Assembly (NCBI GenBank): GCA_001917175.1
Contig: MNTV01000018.1
Coordinates: forward strand, 1-64,000
Direction: 5' to 3'
Length of the DNA: 64,000 nt
Origin: Azospirillum sp. 51_20
GTDB lineage: Bacteria > Pseudomonadota > Alphaproteobacteria > RF32 > CAG-239
Made by a program: the position numbers and the translations under genes. Under the pieces are notes generated by a model that saw nothing but the letters and a program-made list of their open reading frames with translations, searched no databases and had not been told where the DNA came from. This document shows, one piece after another, positions 26,001-34,503 of this stretch (position 1 is the stretch's first letter; each line of letters starts with the position of its first letter).

Positions 26001-27743
26001 CGCACCGGCTTTGCCGACGACGGAAGCGCCCGTGTCGCGAACCGTTCCGCTGCTGTCGACATAACCGATAAAACGTCCCTGAAAACCAAGCGCCAGGCTG
26101 CGGGCACGTGCTTTGCCGACAACCGGCATCATGGCGTTCGGGTTATTCAGGTCGGAAACGACTTCGTCATCGGGCAAAATTTTGCCGACGGTCTTTAACG
26201 ACTTGTCGAGCAGCATGTTGCCGTCCGCCAGAATGCCCAAACTGTTGCCCCGGTCGTCAACGGCATAACCGACGTCGATGTTTTTGCCAAGAATCAGATT
26301 TTTTTCATCCACGCCGTAGCCGTATTGCGTCAGCCGGCCGCCGATTACCGCGTTGTTATTGACCATTTCTCCGTTCGGATGCACAAAGGCGACCGTCCTG
26401 CCGCTCAAATTATAGATTCCGCCCAGCGGCAGCAGATTGCCGTCGATGCCGCCGTCCGCATTATAAACATAACCGAACGGCGACAGAAATTTCTTTTCTT
26501 CTCCGTTGACATAGGCGGACCCGATACCGTTGACACCCAGCGCCCGGTTTAAGGAATCGACGACCAGGCGGGTTTCAAAAGTCATGCCGATGCCGCGGCC
26601 GTTATAGTCGGAAGCGCGGCTGCCGTAAACGGTGCCGACAGGCGTGCCGCCAAGGAGAATTACTTGTCCGTTTCTTAAAGCGTGGCCTTTTAAGGTGCCG
26701 CGATAGTCAAACACCGGGCCGGTTACCGCCAACCGGCCGATTTCGGCCCCGTCGGCGCCGAAAACCAGTCCCCGCGGCCCCATGGTGCCGATAAAATTGC
26801 GCGCTTTGGCAATCCGCCCTTCCGGCATAATGCGGCCGACATATTTGCCGGCGGCATCGGTTACCGTCGACGCAATGTCCGCCATATAACCGATAACTTC
26901 GCCTTTGGCGTCGGCAACGGTACCGTCAATCAGCAGGCGTCCGATCACCTTGTTTTTGGCGACGACCTCACCGTTGTAAGTTACAAAACCGATATATTTG
27001 CCGCCGTTATCGAAAGCATAGCCCGATTTGACGATGCGGCCGATAATCTTATCCTGATTGTCGTAGGCAAAACCGTTGGCTTTGATCAGGCCGATCGCCT
27101 TGCCCTCAAAATCCGTCACTTTGCCGCCCGGAGCAATGCTGCCGATAAACTTGCCCCCCGCGTCAATCACCATTTTGGAGGAAATCAGCCGGCCATCGAT
27201 CACATAATCGTTGCCGACCCGGCGATAAGCATAACCGTCGGGGGAAACAAAGCCGATGTTCTGTCCCTGCAGATTGGAATACAAACCGTCACCGGTCAGC
27301 CGGCCAACGGTTTCGCCGCTGTCAGAATAAACCAAACCGGGAAACAGCACCGCGCCCAAAACCGAAAAGCGGTCGTCGACGACCAAACCGTTGGGCAGCA
27401 CCTTGCCGACGATTTTGCCGGTGGCCAGACGCACGGTACCGTCATTGTTCACCTTGCCGAGCAGACGGTTGTCGTTGCCGATGGCAATCCCTTTCGGCAC
27501 CACGCCGCCGATCAGGCTGCCTTCGAAATTGACGATCAAACTGTCGGCCGTAATGTTGCCGATCAGCTGGTTTTCAAAGCTGACGACTTTGCCGTCGGGG
27601 ATCACTTTGCCGATCAGGTCGCCGTTGAAGTCAATGGCGGTGATTTCCTGAGCCGAAGCAACGGAAACGCTAAAAGCCAGACAGCCGACTGCCGCTGCGG
27701 TTTTCACGGATAACGTCAAGATTTTGCCCAACTTAAGTTTCAA
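23070..27743 (-). CDS. virB10: Giant repeat protein with VirB10/TrbI C-terminal domain
   Basis: 1557 aa with a TTG start at 27743, supported by GGAGG at a good distance; it starts two bases after the stop of the upstream gene. A cleavable signal peptide (ASA near 28-30) replaces the usual VirB10 membrane anchor. Residues about 30-1180 are some sixty 17-residue repeats of the form GNVIGxVxxDGxVxDxx, predicted as beta-strand pairs. About 1235-1480 is the VirB10/TrbI domain (IPAGSRLMGELGG, IVWQRLIRPDG, then a hydrophobic GMPLITTLLTSATSYMM helix as in the outer-membrane antenna). A run of serines precedes the GVPQLF end. VirB10 normally spans both membranes in about 400 residues. Here only the outer-membrane half is present. 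Confidence 0.85.
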   Translation of the reverse strand: MKLKLGKILTLSVKTAAAVGCLAFSVSVASAQEITAIDFNGDLIGKVIPDGKVVSFENQLIGNITADSLIVNFEGSLIGGVVPKGIAIGNDNRLLGKVNNDGTVRLATGKIVGKVLPNGLVVDDRFSVLGAVLFPGLVYSDSGETVGRLTGDGLYSNLQGQNIGFVSPDGYAYRRVGNDYVIDGRLISSKMVIDAGGKFIGSIAPGGKVTDFEGKAIGLIKANGFAYDNQDKIIGRIVKSGYAFDNGGKYIGFVTYNGEVVAKNKVIGRLLIDGTVADAKGEVIGYMADIASTVTDAAGKYVGRIMPEGRIAKARNFIGTMGPRGLVFGADGAEIGRLAVTGPVFDYRGTLKGHALRNGQVILLGGTPVGTVYGSRASDYNGRGIGMTFETRLVVDSLNRALGVNGIGSAYVNGEEKKFLSPFGYVYNADGGIDGNLLPLGGIYNLSGRTVAFVHPNGEMVNNNAVIGGRLTQYGYGVDEKNLILGKNIDVGYAVDDRGNSLGILADGNMLLDKSLKTVGKILPDDEVVSDLNNPNAMMPVVGKARARSLALGFQGRFIGYVDSSGTVRDTGASVVGKAGAGDVVFDNGGIVVGGAVSYMPVIDERCEFVGVTAAQGEVRNYREVNMGRLLPNGQVFSVNNTIIGHAVTPGAVIDFNGNTVGTVAANGKVLNYANQNLGCINRRGQLLDGKGALTGKRVEVAPVMNFNNVIIGRSTLDGTVINAQNSVIGYIRPDDSVSSKTGLPTGILFKYRFAFGNDNKLIGTVNDKAEVINGRGEKSGMVDFDGNVVIGGEKAGYALYDMYIYDNNDLVSGYITADGQVLSLGNQNLGALTRGFLVNKEGKAIGRGNRDFHIRDNLNAILGELRLDGRVLNAENELVGTLGSSGDIISAAGEVIARARPLQFYEAVKRQPIYDKDGNIIGYVSPRLQAVDAKGRVIGRVSADEQQLAVAADGRVLGHIDVNGNVLDKDGKVIGKLQADGSVVDGEGNVIGMAGEKRKLVYDKNNKVIGYVDAKGKVLDFNGNVLGEAVEGGEIVDARGNVIGQLNKDGSAISLDGSVIGNTKLNWYEKPQPAQPAELPEVGAREVADVGQFKRSLNIALTPDGEYLGDILEDGNVVDKKGTVIGKLLPDGLIVDGEGSLIGIEEAAKKADTGEMFVPAGTFGQGGAYGTGTGGGNLGPGGGFGPGERYDPQRAAALQTAQNERRQGMYVGKISSSIRKEAFDGYQKDWQEQGIDKVISSWRVDMSEMILADKPIPAVIARSIDTQNPVPITAFVERNVYAEDGRNIVIPAGSRLMGELGGTAGGGGTETASESARITIVWQRLIRPDGVLFTFQGETGDAQGRGGALGYVDQQLGKKYGMPLITTLLTSATSYMMATDEEESTMDSETSRQQAANDARQNFIDQMNQIFEMILSDKTNIRALTYVPAGTRIIVYPKVDLWLRTLERDADASTNMKKKDVLIDDKEAQDRIATQAAERRIKQAGGGGGSASSQVVYESEKAEVQPVLLEDSSAKQSGRAPASTVGATPPPPPSMGGGSSSSSSSSSSSSGVPQLF

Positions 27744-27745
27744 TG

Positions 27746-30700
27746 CTAGTTCCTCCGATTTTTAGCCACTTCCTGCAAAGCGTAGCCGGCGACTTTTTTA
27801 TCCAGATTGACAAACGAACCGTTGCTCTTCAGGTAGCCGATGATTTTGCCGTCGCGGCCGATGACGCTGCCGTCATAACGCAGGCGTCCGGCATACTGGC
27901 CGTCATTGCCGAGAATGGTGGTACCAATCTTATAAATCCGCCCCAGAACGGCGTCGTTATTGTCCACCGCCAGGTCGGAAGACAGGCTGCGGCCGATCAC
28001 TTCGCCGCTGCGGCCGGTGACAATACCGGCAAAGTTGACGCTGCCGACCACTTTGTCCGCGTCGTCAATAACAATGTCGCCGTCGATCACTTCGCCGATC
28101 AGCTTGCCGGAATTGTTGATCACGCTGCCGTCGGACAAAACCCGTCCGATATTGATGTTCAAGACGTCAATCACGCTGCCGTCGGGCATGACCGCGCCGA
28201 TCACCTTACCGCCGAAGTCAATGACCGCGCCGCGTTTGAGCAGACTTAGGTTCTTGTCGGTCGAACCGCCCGGCAAAATGGCGGTTACGTTGTTGTTTTT
28301 AAGGTCGATTACGTCGCCCAGGGAATTGACCCGCCCCTTGTAGGCGCCCCAGATGTCAATGACGATATTTTCGGGGATAACCTCTCCGACCACTTCCAGA
28401 TCCGAATTCAGCACTTTGCCGTCGGAAGAACTGCGACCGACCGTTTTGCCGTCAAAATCCACTACCCGGCCGTCGGTCAGGCTGTAACCGAGAAACGCGC
28501 CGTCATAGCCGATGGCCGCGCCGCGTTTGAGCACCGCCCCCTTGTATTCGCCGTTGGCGTCAAAAAAGACGCCTTTGGCATCCACCTTGCCGAGCTTTTC
28601 GCCGAAACGGTTGACGACTTCGCCGTTGTAGCCGGTCTGGCCGACGATATTGCCGTCAAAATCGGCAATCAGCCCGGAAGCCGCGGGATTGCCCGGCACA
28701 TGGTTGTAAAAGCTCATGCCGTCGCTGTACATTTTGCCCATTGACACGCCTTTGGCGTCATAGACGTATCCGTCGGGGAATAAATGACCGATCAGTTTGC
28801 CGGAAGGGTTCAGCACCGCCGTTTTTTCCGGCATCGCCACGCCGATGATTTTGTTGTTTTCGTCAACCAGGACATTGTGAGCCAATAATTTTCCCGCCGA
28901 CTGGCCTTTGATCGAAACCCGTCCGCTTTCGTTGACCATGTTAAGGAAATTTCCTTCCAGATCATAAGCGTAGGTATTTTCAAGCACCCGGCCGACGTAG
29001 CCGCCTTTCTTGTCAAACACGTCGCCGTAGGTGCCGACGCAGCCGACCGCTTCTCCCTGCGGAGAAAACACCAGTCCGTTGGAGTTGACCGTTCCCAGGA
29101 AATTGCCGTCATAAGAAAGCGCTATGCCCGAACGGGAAACGCCGCCCACGATCTCGCCCTTCTCGTCCAAAACGGTACCGTCCGGATTAACGCAGCCGAC
29201 ATAGGAACCGCCGCCGTCGCGGACAATGCCGTCGGTATCCACCTCGCCGATCATGGTGCAGGTATTGTCAAACACCGGACCGGGGGTGACCACTTCGCCG
29301 ACGTAGGCGCCGCTTTCGTCCACCACCACGCCGTCGGCGTTGACCTTGTATCCGGTATCTTCGTTAGACTTGCGGATTACGCCGTCTTTTTCCAGATAAC
29401 CGATGTTTTTGCAGCCCAGACCGACAACCAGCCCGCCGCGAACCAGCCGGGCGACGATTTTGGAGCCGGAGGGGTTTTTCACCAGTCCGTTGGAGAGAAT
29501 GCGGCCGACGATTTGTTTGCGGTCGTTTTCAACCGTTCCGTTTGAATTGACCTTGCCGAGAATTTCCCCCTGCGGGGTAACCGGAATCATCTGTTCCTGA
29601 ATCAGACGTCCGAGGATCGTCTGCGTGCTGTTGACCACATTGCCGTTTTCGTCGACATAACCGACAATGTTGCCGTCTTTGTCGTAAACTTCGCCGTTTT
29701 TGCCGACATAGCCGCTGATTTTGCCGAACTTGTCGAGCACGATCTGAGAGAAACCGGCAACTTCGCCGATCGGATTGCCGTCCAGGTCGACAATGGTGCC
29801 GTCGGGCAGCATTTTGCCGATGACGTTGCCGTTGAAGTCCACCACGTTGCCGTTTTCGTCGACGTAGCCGATGACGTTGCCGTCCTTGTCGTAGGCCAAT
29901 TTGCGGTTAACCGTTCCCGCCCGGCCGATGACGTTACCGTTTTCGTCGACGATGGTGCCGTCTTCCAGCATTTTGCCGATGACGTTGCCGTCAAAATCGA
30001 CCACGTTGCCGTTTTCGTCAATATAACCGATAATGTTGCCGTCCTTGTCATAAGCCAGACGCTGATAAGCCGGACCGGCTTTGCCGATGACGTTGCCGTT
30101 TTCGTCGACAATGGTGCCGTCGGGCTGAACCTTGCCGATGACGTTGCCGGCAAAATCGACGACGTTTCCGTTCTCGTCAATATAGCCGATAATGTTGCCG
30201 TCTTTGTCGTAAGCCAGCCGGCGGCCGCTGTTGTCAACCCGGCCGATGACGTTGCCCTGTCCGTCGACCAGACTGCCGTCGGGCAGCAGTTCGCCGATTT
30301 TTTTACCGTCGGCGCCGATGACGCTTCCGTCGTCGTCAACATACCCCATAACCTTGCCGTCTTTGTCATAAGCCAACAGGTTGCCGGCCGTTCCGGCCGA
30401 ACCGATTTCCTCGCCGCGAAGGTTGACCAAAGTGCCGTCCGGACGGCTGCGGCCGATGGTGTTGCCGTCAAAGTCGACGACGTTTCCCTTTTCGTCGACA
30501 TAGCCCATTACGTTGCCGTCCTTGTCATAAGCCAGCCGGCGGCGGACACTCTTGGCATCCAGGTTTTTGTCTGCGATAACGTTGCCGTTTTCGTCCACCC
30601 GGCCGACCACTTCGCCGTTGGCGTCGACCACGCTGCCGTCGGGCATAACCACGCCGATGATGTTGCCGTCGCCGTCTACCGCCACCTGGCCGGATTTGGT

Positions 30701-31813
30701 AACATGACCGATAACGTTGCCGTCGGCGTCAACCACTTCGCCTTTTTCGTTGACGCGGCCGATCACGTTGCCGTTCAGGTCGACTACCGTACCGTCGGGC
30801 ATTACCCGGCCGATAATGTTGCCGTTTTCGTCATAAACATAGCCCATGTCCACCGCTTTGCCGACCACGTTGCCGTCATTGTCGACCACCGTTCCGTCGG
30901 GCAGCATGCGGCCGGTAACGTTGCCGTCGACGTCAACCATCGTGCCGTCGGGATTGACATAGCCGATTACGTTGTTGTTGTCGTCGTAAACCAGTTTACG
31001 GTTGTTGGCAACGCCGATGATGTTGCCTTCCCCGTCCACCGCCAGACCGTTCTCGTTTACCCGGCCGACGACATTGCCGTTTTCATCATAAATATAGCCG
31101 TCCTCATCGGCATAACCGATCACGGCGCCGCCCGGACCGACGATTGCCCGCTGCATTTTCTTTGCCGTCGGGGCGGCTGCCGTCCCGCTGCCGGACGCCC
31201 CCGGCACGGTTTCGCAGAAATTGCAGTCTTCCTTATTGACGGCATTGCCGTAAACCGGTACTTTTTCCGCCTTGGCGCTGTTTTGGGAAACATTGCTTTC
31301 GTGCCAGGAAACGATAAAGTTGTTTTGAACGTTTCCGGCCACAACCGGAGTCCAGCTCATGGTAACGTCACAGGTTTCCTTGCCGCGCAAAAGCTTGCCG
31401 CTGCAGTTGTCGTTGAACTCAAAGCCGTCAAAGGGCGCTTCCGCCAGCTGAACCGATACGATCATCACCGAGGTTTTGCCGTTGGTGCCGAGCGTCAGGA
31501 CGTTTTTGGCATCGGTGCCGAGCACCACCTGCCCCAGCGGAACCGGGTTCGGGGTCGTCGTCAGCGGAACCTCCGTATCGCCCACGGTGCTGAACTCTAT
31601 GCTTTCCTGCACGGGAGTGTTGTCAACGACATTTAAAGCGTCATCGTTGTCGGTGAAAACCGGCTCTTCGTATTCATCAATCGGCTCGTCGCTTGAAAAC
31701 AGAAGATACAAACCGAAAAGGAAAACGACGAAAGAAGTAATACCAACCGCAAGAATTATGCGGTTGGTTTTTTTGATATAGCTTTCAGAGTGTGTTAAAA
31801 CTTCTTTGCTCAT
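27746..31813 (-). CDS. Giant repeat protein with inner-membrane anchor (VirB10 N-terminal half?)
   Basis: 1355 aa, ATG at 31813 overlapping the virB9 stop (ATGA). A short cytoplasmic N-terminus and one membrane helix (about 15-35, IILAVGITSFVVFLFGLYLL) are followed by an acidic linker and a compact domain (about 70-180) with two cysteines that reads like an immunoglobulin-type ASPM/HYDIN or DUF1573 fold (LGTNGKTSVMIVSVQL ... CDVTMSWTP). The rest, about 205-1345, is more than sixty 17-residue repeats of the same GNVIGYVDENGNVVDFD type as the next gene. Repeats encoded at 29600-31100 are nearly identical. It has no VirB10 C-terminal domain. Gene order and the missing anchor of the next protein suggest the two together do VirB10's job. 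Confidence 0.75.
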   Translation of the reverse strand: MSKEVLTHSESYIKKTNRIILAVGITSFVVFLFGLYLLFSSDEPIDEYEEPVFTDNDDALNVVDNTPVQESIEFSTVGDTEVPLTTTPNPVPLGQVVLGTDAKNVLTLGTNGKTSVMIVSVQLAEAPFDGFEFNDNCSGKLLRGKETCDVTMSWTPVVAGNVQNNFIVSWHESNVSQNSAKAEKVPVYGNAVNKEDCNFCETVPGASGSGTAAAPTAKKMQRAIVGPGGAVIGYADEDGYIYDENGNVVGRVNENGLAVDGEGNIIGVANNRKLVYDDNNNVIGYVNPDGTMVDVDGNVTGRMLPDGTVVDNDGNVVGKAVDMGYVYDENGNIIGRVMPDGTVVDLNGNVIGRVNEKGEVVDADGNVIGHVTKSGQVAVDGDGNIIGVVMPDGSVVDANGEVVGRVDENGNVIADKNLDAKSVRRRLAYDKDGNVMGYVDEKGNVVDFDGNTIGRSRPDGTLVNLRGEEIGSAGTAGNLLAYDKDGKVMGYVDDDGSVIGADGKKIGELLPDGSLVDGQGNVIGRVDNSGRRLAYDKDGNIIGYIDENGNVVDFAGNVIGKVQPDGTIVDENGNVIGKAGPAYQRLAYDKDGNIIGYIDENGNVVDFDGNVIGKMLEDGTIVDENGNVIGRAGTVNRKLAYDKDGNVIGYVDENGNVVDFNGNVIGKMLPDGTIVDLDGNPIGEVAGFSQIVLDKFGKISGYVGKNGEVYDKDGNIVGYVDENGNVVNSTQTILGRLIQEQMIPVTPQGEILGKVNSNGTVENDRKQIVGRILSNGLVKNPSGSKIVARLVRGGLVVGLGCKNIGYLEKDGVIRKSNEDTGYKVNADGVVVDESGAYVGEVVTPGPVFDNTCTMIGEVDTDGIVRDGGGSYVGCVNPDGTVLDEKGEIVGGVSRSGIALSYDGNFLGTVNSNGLVFSPQGEAVGCVGTYGDVFDKKGGYVGRVLENTYAYDLEGNFLNMVNESGRVSIKGQSAGKLLAHNVLVDENNKIIGVAMPEKTAVLNPSGKLIGHLFPDGYVYDAKGVSMGKMYSDGMSFYNHVPGNPAASGLIADFDGNIVGQTGYNGEVVNRFGEKLGKVDAKGVFFDANGEYKGAVLKRGAAIGYDGAFLGYSLTDGRVVDFDGKTVGRSSSDGKVLNSDLEVVGEVIPENIVIDIWGAYKGRVNSLGDVIDLKNNNVTAILPGGSTDKNLSLLKRGAVIDFGGKVIGAVMPDGSVIDVLNINIGRVLSDGSVINNSGKLIGEVIDGDIVIDDADKVVGSVNFAGIVTGRSGEVIGRSLSSDLAVDNNDAVLGRIYKIGTTILGNDGQYAGRLRYDGSVIGRDGKIIGYLKSNGSFVNLDKKVAGYALQEVAKNRRN

Positions 31814-33438
31814 TGGGTCCTGACTACGCTGCAAAAGACGCCGTTTCTGCCCAGTTTGCTGCACACGCTGTCACCTTCGTCCAAGGTTTTGACCGGTCCG
31901 ATGCGCAGATGGAAGAGCTCTTTGCCCTGTCCGTCCGCCGGCGCGTCAACTGAGAAGAACGGGTCATAGTTCTTCAAAATTTTGGAATATTTAGAGGACA
32001 GGTTGTCCCATAAATTTTCCAGGTTGTCCACATTGGCATCGGTGCCGAGCTCAATCGAAATGTTGGAGCCTCCGTCGGCAAATCCCGATCCGTAACGATA
32101 CTGGCTGGCCAAATTGCTGGCCGCGGCATCAAATTCCTGCGTATTTTTGATCCGGCGCATCTTGGAGTAATCGAAGTCGCCGCCCTGACCGTTGCCGGCA
32201 CCGAAGGCGCCGCCGGCCTTGTATCGGATGGTAACCCCTTCGCCGTTATTGCCGCCGCTGTATTCGGGAACAATCATCTCGGACGAACCGGCATTGACAT
32301 CAACCTGTCCTTCCACATAATTGCTGCCGAAACCGTCCGGATAGCTGGCCGAGCCGGCTTTTCCGCGTTTGCCTTCCGGCAGGGCGCCCGGAACGTCCCA
32401 TTCCTTGTCGGTAATGTCGTCGGCATAACTGATATTATCCAATCCGACCTCATCGGACCTGCGAAGTTTCAGGCAGACGATACGCTTGCCGTTGCGCAGA
32501 ACCATGTCGCCGATCGCCTCGACGATGATCAGGCGGTTGTTCGGCCCTTTGGTGCGGAATCCGACCGGAACCTCAACCCGCTCGACAATCAGGGTGACGA
32601 TCGGACGCTGGGTCATGTTGAGCGCCTTTTCGCCCAGATCGATATAAGTGAAAATGTCGTCGCGCCATACGCGTTCCGGCGCAATGACAACATCATCCGG
32701 GTTGGGAACGTAAACTTCAACGTCAAAACGGAACTGTGTCGGATCCAGCGGAATGCTTTTGATCCAGTCGTTTTTCTGAAATCTTTTGGTAAAGGTGGAA
32801 TCTACCGACTTGCCGCCGTTGCCGTAATATTTGCTGGCGTTGACGCGGCCGGAAGACGAACCGCCGGAACCGAGCGTCCCCGCCCCGCCGGCGCCGTCGA
32901 TCACGTCGATGTCAACGATCGCGTTGGTCAGGCGCTCGGTATTGACGCCTTCGCTGCGGACATAAAACACATAACGGTTGCCCGAACGGCCGAAAACGAT
33001 AATGTTGGTGTCAACGCCGACGTTGGCGCCCTTGCGGGGATAAAGCAGCAAGGTGTTCGGCCCCGAAATCTGTCCGTCAAAAGTCGCGTTGTCGCCGATG
33101 TAAATGTCCTCAATCATTTCCCATTCAGGGAAGTTCAACAAAGTGATCATGCCCTCGCGCAGGCGCAGCGGCAAAACCAGATCCGGCGACCAGTAATATT
33201 TCGAATAAGCCGGTTTGCTCTGCCCTTCGCCGAGGTTCTGCAACGGATCAAGCCAGGCGCTCTGCATCATGCCGAGAGAGTTGAAGCCGGCATAGCCCAT
33301 GTCCATCGGCTGGTACTGTCCCTGCGACTGGTCCGCGTTCTGATCCATGCTGTTGATCGTGGCCTGGGCGAAAGCTTCCGCGGCAAATGCGACGGCAAAC
33401 AAACTTAATACACTTATTTTTACAGACTTTGATAACAT
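31810..33438 (-). CDS. virB9: VirB9-like protein with C-terminal SPOR-like domain
   Basis: 542 aa, exported (signal peptide ending AFA near residue 24). Residues about 85-180 and 235-340 carry the VirB9/TrbG pattern: LREGMITLLNFPEW, LLYPRKG, VWRDDIFTYIDLGEKA and a C-terminal beta domain. VirB9 forms the outer-membrane core ring with VirB7 and VirB10. It is about twice the normal length. A Gly-rich linker (about 360-440) leads to a final domain (about 490-542, LFHLRIGPVKTLDEGDSVC ... VFCSVVRTQ) that looks like a SPOR peptidoglycan-binding fold. Its stop overlaps the next start by four bases. Confidence 0.82.
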   Translation of the reverse strand: MLSKSVKISVLSLFAVAFAAEAFAQATINSMDQNADQSQGQYQPMDMGYAGFNSLGMMQSAWLDPLQNLGEGQSKPAYSKYYWSPDLVLPLRLREGMITLLNFPEWEMIEDIYIGDNATFDGQISGPNTLLLYPRKGANVGVDTNIIVFGRSGNRYVFYVRSEGVNTERLTNAIVDIDVIDGAGGAGTLGSGGSSSGRVNASKYYGNGGKSVDSTFTKRFQKNDWIKSIPLDPTQFRFDVEVYVPNPDDVVIAPERVWRDDIFTYIDLGEKALNMTQRPIVTLIVERVEVPVGFRTKGPNNRLIIVEAIGDMVLRNGKRIVCLKLRRSDEVGLDNISYADDITDKEWDVPGALPEGKRGKAGSASYPDGFGSNYVEGQVDVNAGSSEMIVPEYSGGNNGEGVTIRYKAGGAFGAGNGQGGDFDYSKMRRIKNTQEFDAAASNLASQYRYGSGFADGGSNISIELGTDANVDNLENLWDNLSSKYSKILKNYDPFFSVDAPADGQGKELFHLRIGPVKTLDEGDSVCSKLGRNGVFCSVVRTQ

Positions 33439-33452
33439 TATCTTTATCCACC

Positions 33453-34181
33453 TTATTTTACTTTGTTGTAAGTCAGCGAGTATTGGTACACCGTAAAGCC
33501 GACCGGGTTTTTCAATCTTCCCTTGAATTTCACTCTCTTGCTGCGGTAGCCGACTTTCAGGCTGGCCGTCCAGTAATTGATCTCCGGCGCTTTGGAATCC
33601 GGATACATGTCGCGCGTTTCATATTCCACCTGCCAGATCCCCGACCCCAGTTCGTTAACCGTCATAATCCGCACGTCGCGGATCATCTGCCGGGTGCGGA
33701 TCAGTTCCAACGCGCGGTTGGCCGTATTTTCCACAAAATCTTTGTAAACCGCGGGGCTGGACATTTCCTCAATCATGCCGCCCGGCATCCAGCGGGCTTC
33801 CACTTCCGGAATGTCGCGGTTAAAAGAACTGCGCAGCAGCACATATTCGCGGACGAACACTTCGGTAATTTCCTTTTCGTCCTCCATATCGCGGTTGACC
33901 GGCTGAATGTTATAAACCTGCTCCTGCTTGTTTTGAAAGGTGAGCAAAAACGGTTCTACCCGGTACAACGGTATTACCTGCGCGATCGCCAGCAGCAGCA
34001 CGATGTTGCAGCAAAGACTGACCGCGGTAATGATGGCAAACGCGCGCGCCGTCCACAAATAGCGTTTTTCGGCGACGTTGGCGACAAAGGCGTCCTGAGA
34101 AGACGCCGGCGATTCCGGCCGCCGGCCGCGTCCGGCCAGCAAGCGCTGATTTTGATTGTTTACCCCCAACTGCTGTACCAT
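33453..34181 (-). CDS. virB8: VirB8-like protein 2
   Basis: 242 aa. A cytoplasmic N-terminus of about 40 residues and one membrane helix (about 46-68) are followed by a periplasmic NTF2-like VirB8 domain: VEPFLLTFQNK, VREYVLLRSSFNRD, then WTASLKVGY and NPVGFTVYQYS at the end. VirB8 is an assembly factor of the inner-membrane complex. Clearly paralogous to the gene at 34504 (shared VEPFL, F[VR]R[EQ]YV, WTAS and NP[VL]GFTV motifs) but diverged, so probably a heteromeric pair. Set between the VirB7-like lipoprotein and VirB9. Confidence 0.85.
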   Translation of the reverse strand: MVQQLGVNNQNQRLLAGRGRRPESPASSQDAFVANVAEKRYLWTARAFAIITAVSLCCNIVLLLAIAQVIPLYRVEPFLLTFQNKQEQVYNIQPVNRDMEDEKEITEVFVREYVLLRSSFNRDIPEVEARWMPGGMIEEMSSPAVYKDFVENTANRALELIRTRQMIRDVRIMTVNELGSGIWQVEYETRDMYPDSKAPEINYWTASLKVGYRSKRVKFKGRLKNPVGFTVYQYSLTYNKVK

Positions 34182-34196
34182 GCCGGCAACTTTCCA

Positions 34197-34385
34197 TCAG
34201 ATCGTTTCAACAAACCAGTCGGGCAGCATTTTCGGCAGCTCGACCTGCATGCAGGCGCAGGGCGAAAGCTTCAGTTCGTCCGACGCGCGGCCGATGCCGA
34301 CCGGTTCCGGTTCATAATAGGAGCCGAACAGGCCGCAGGCCGAGAGCAGCAAAAGAATCAGGACCAACATTACATTTTTATACAT
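34197..34385 (-). CDS. virB7: VirB7-like small lipoprotein
   Basis: 62 aa from the ATG at 34385, preferred over an upstream frame start because GAGGATG stands before it. A lipoprotein signal peptide (LLLLLSACG, Cys at about 17) leads to a short mature part with two more cysteines in CACMQ and a final LPDWFVETI. VirB7 proteins are similarly short and anchor VirB9 in the outer membrane, sometimes through a disulfide. Named from size, lipobox and position next to virB8 and virB9; there is little sequence to go on. Confidence 0.65.
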   Translation of the reverse strand: MYKNVMLVLILLLLSACGLFGSYYEPEPVGIGRASDELKLSPCACMQVELPKMLPDWFVETI

Positions 34386-34503
34386 CGAAACATCCTCGTT
34401 TATGATAAGATATATTGAAATTAAACTTTTTTTTCGCAAAAGTCTAACATTTTTTAAATAAACTCTGATCTGCTTACGTTATAGAACAAAATGGTTAACA
34501 AAT

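Noticed and set aside
27750..31100. CRISPR-like or satellite-like regular 51-bp repeats
   Set aside because: The units are in-frame codons for a 17-residue protein repeat, without unique spacers, and continue in two intact genes.
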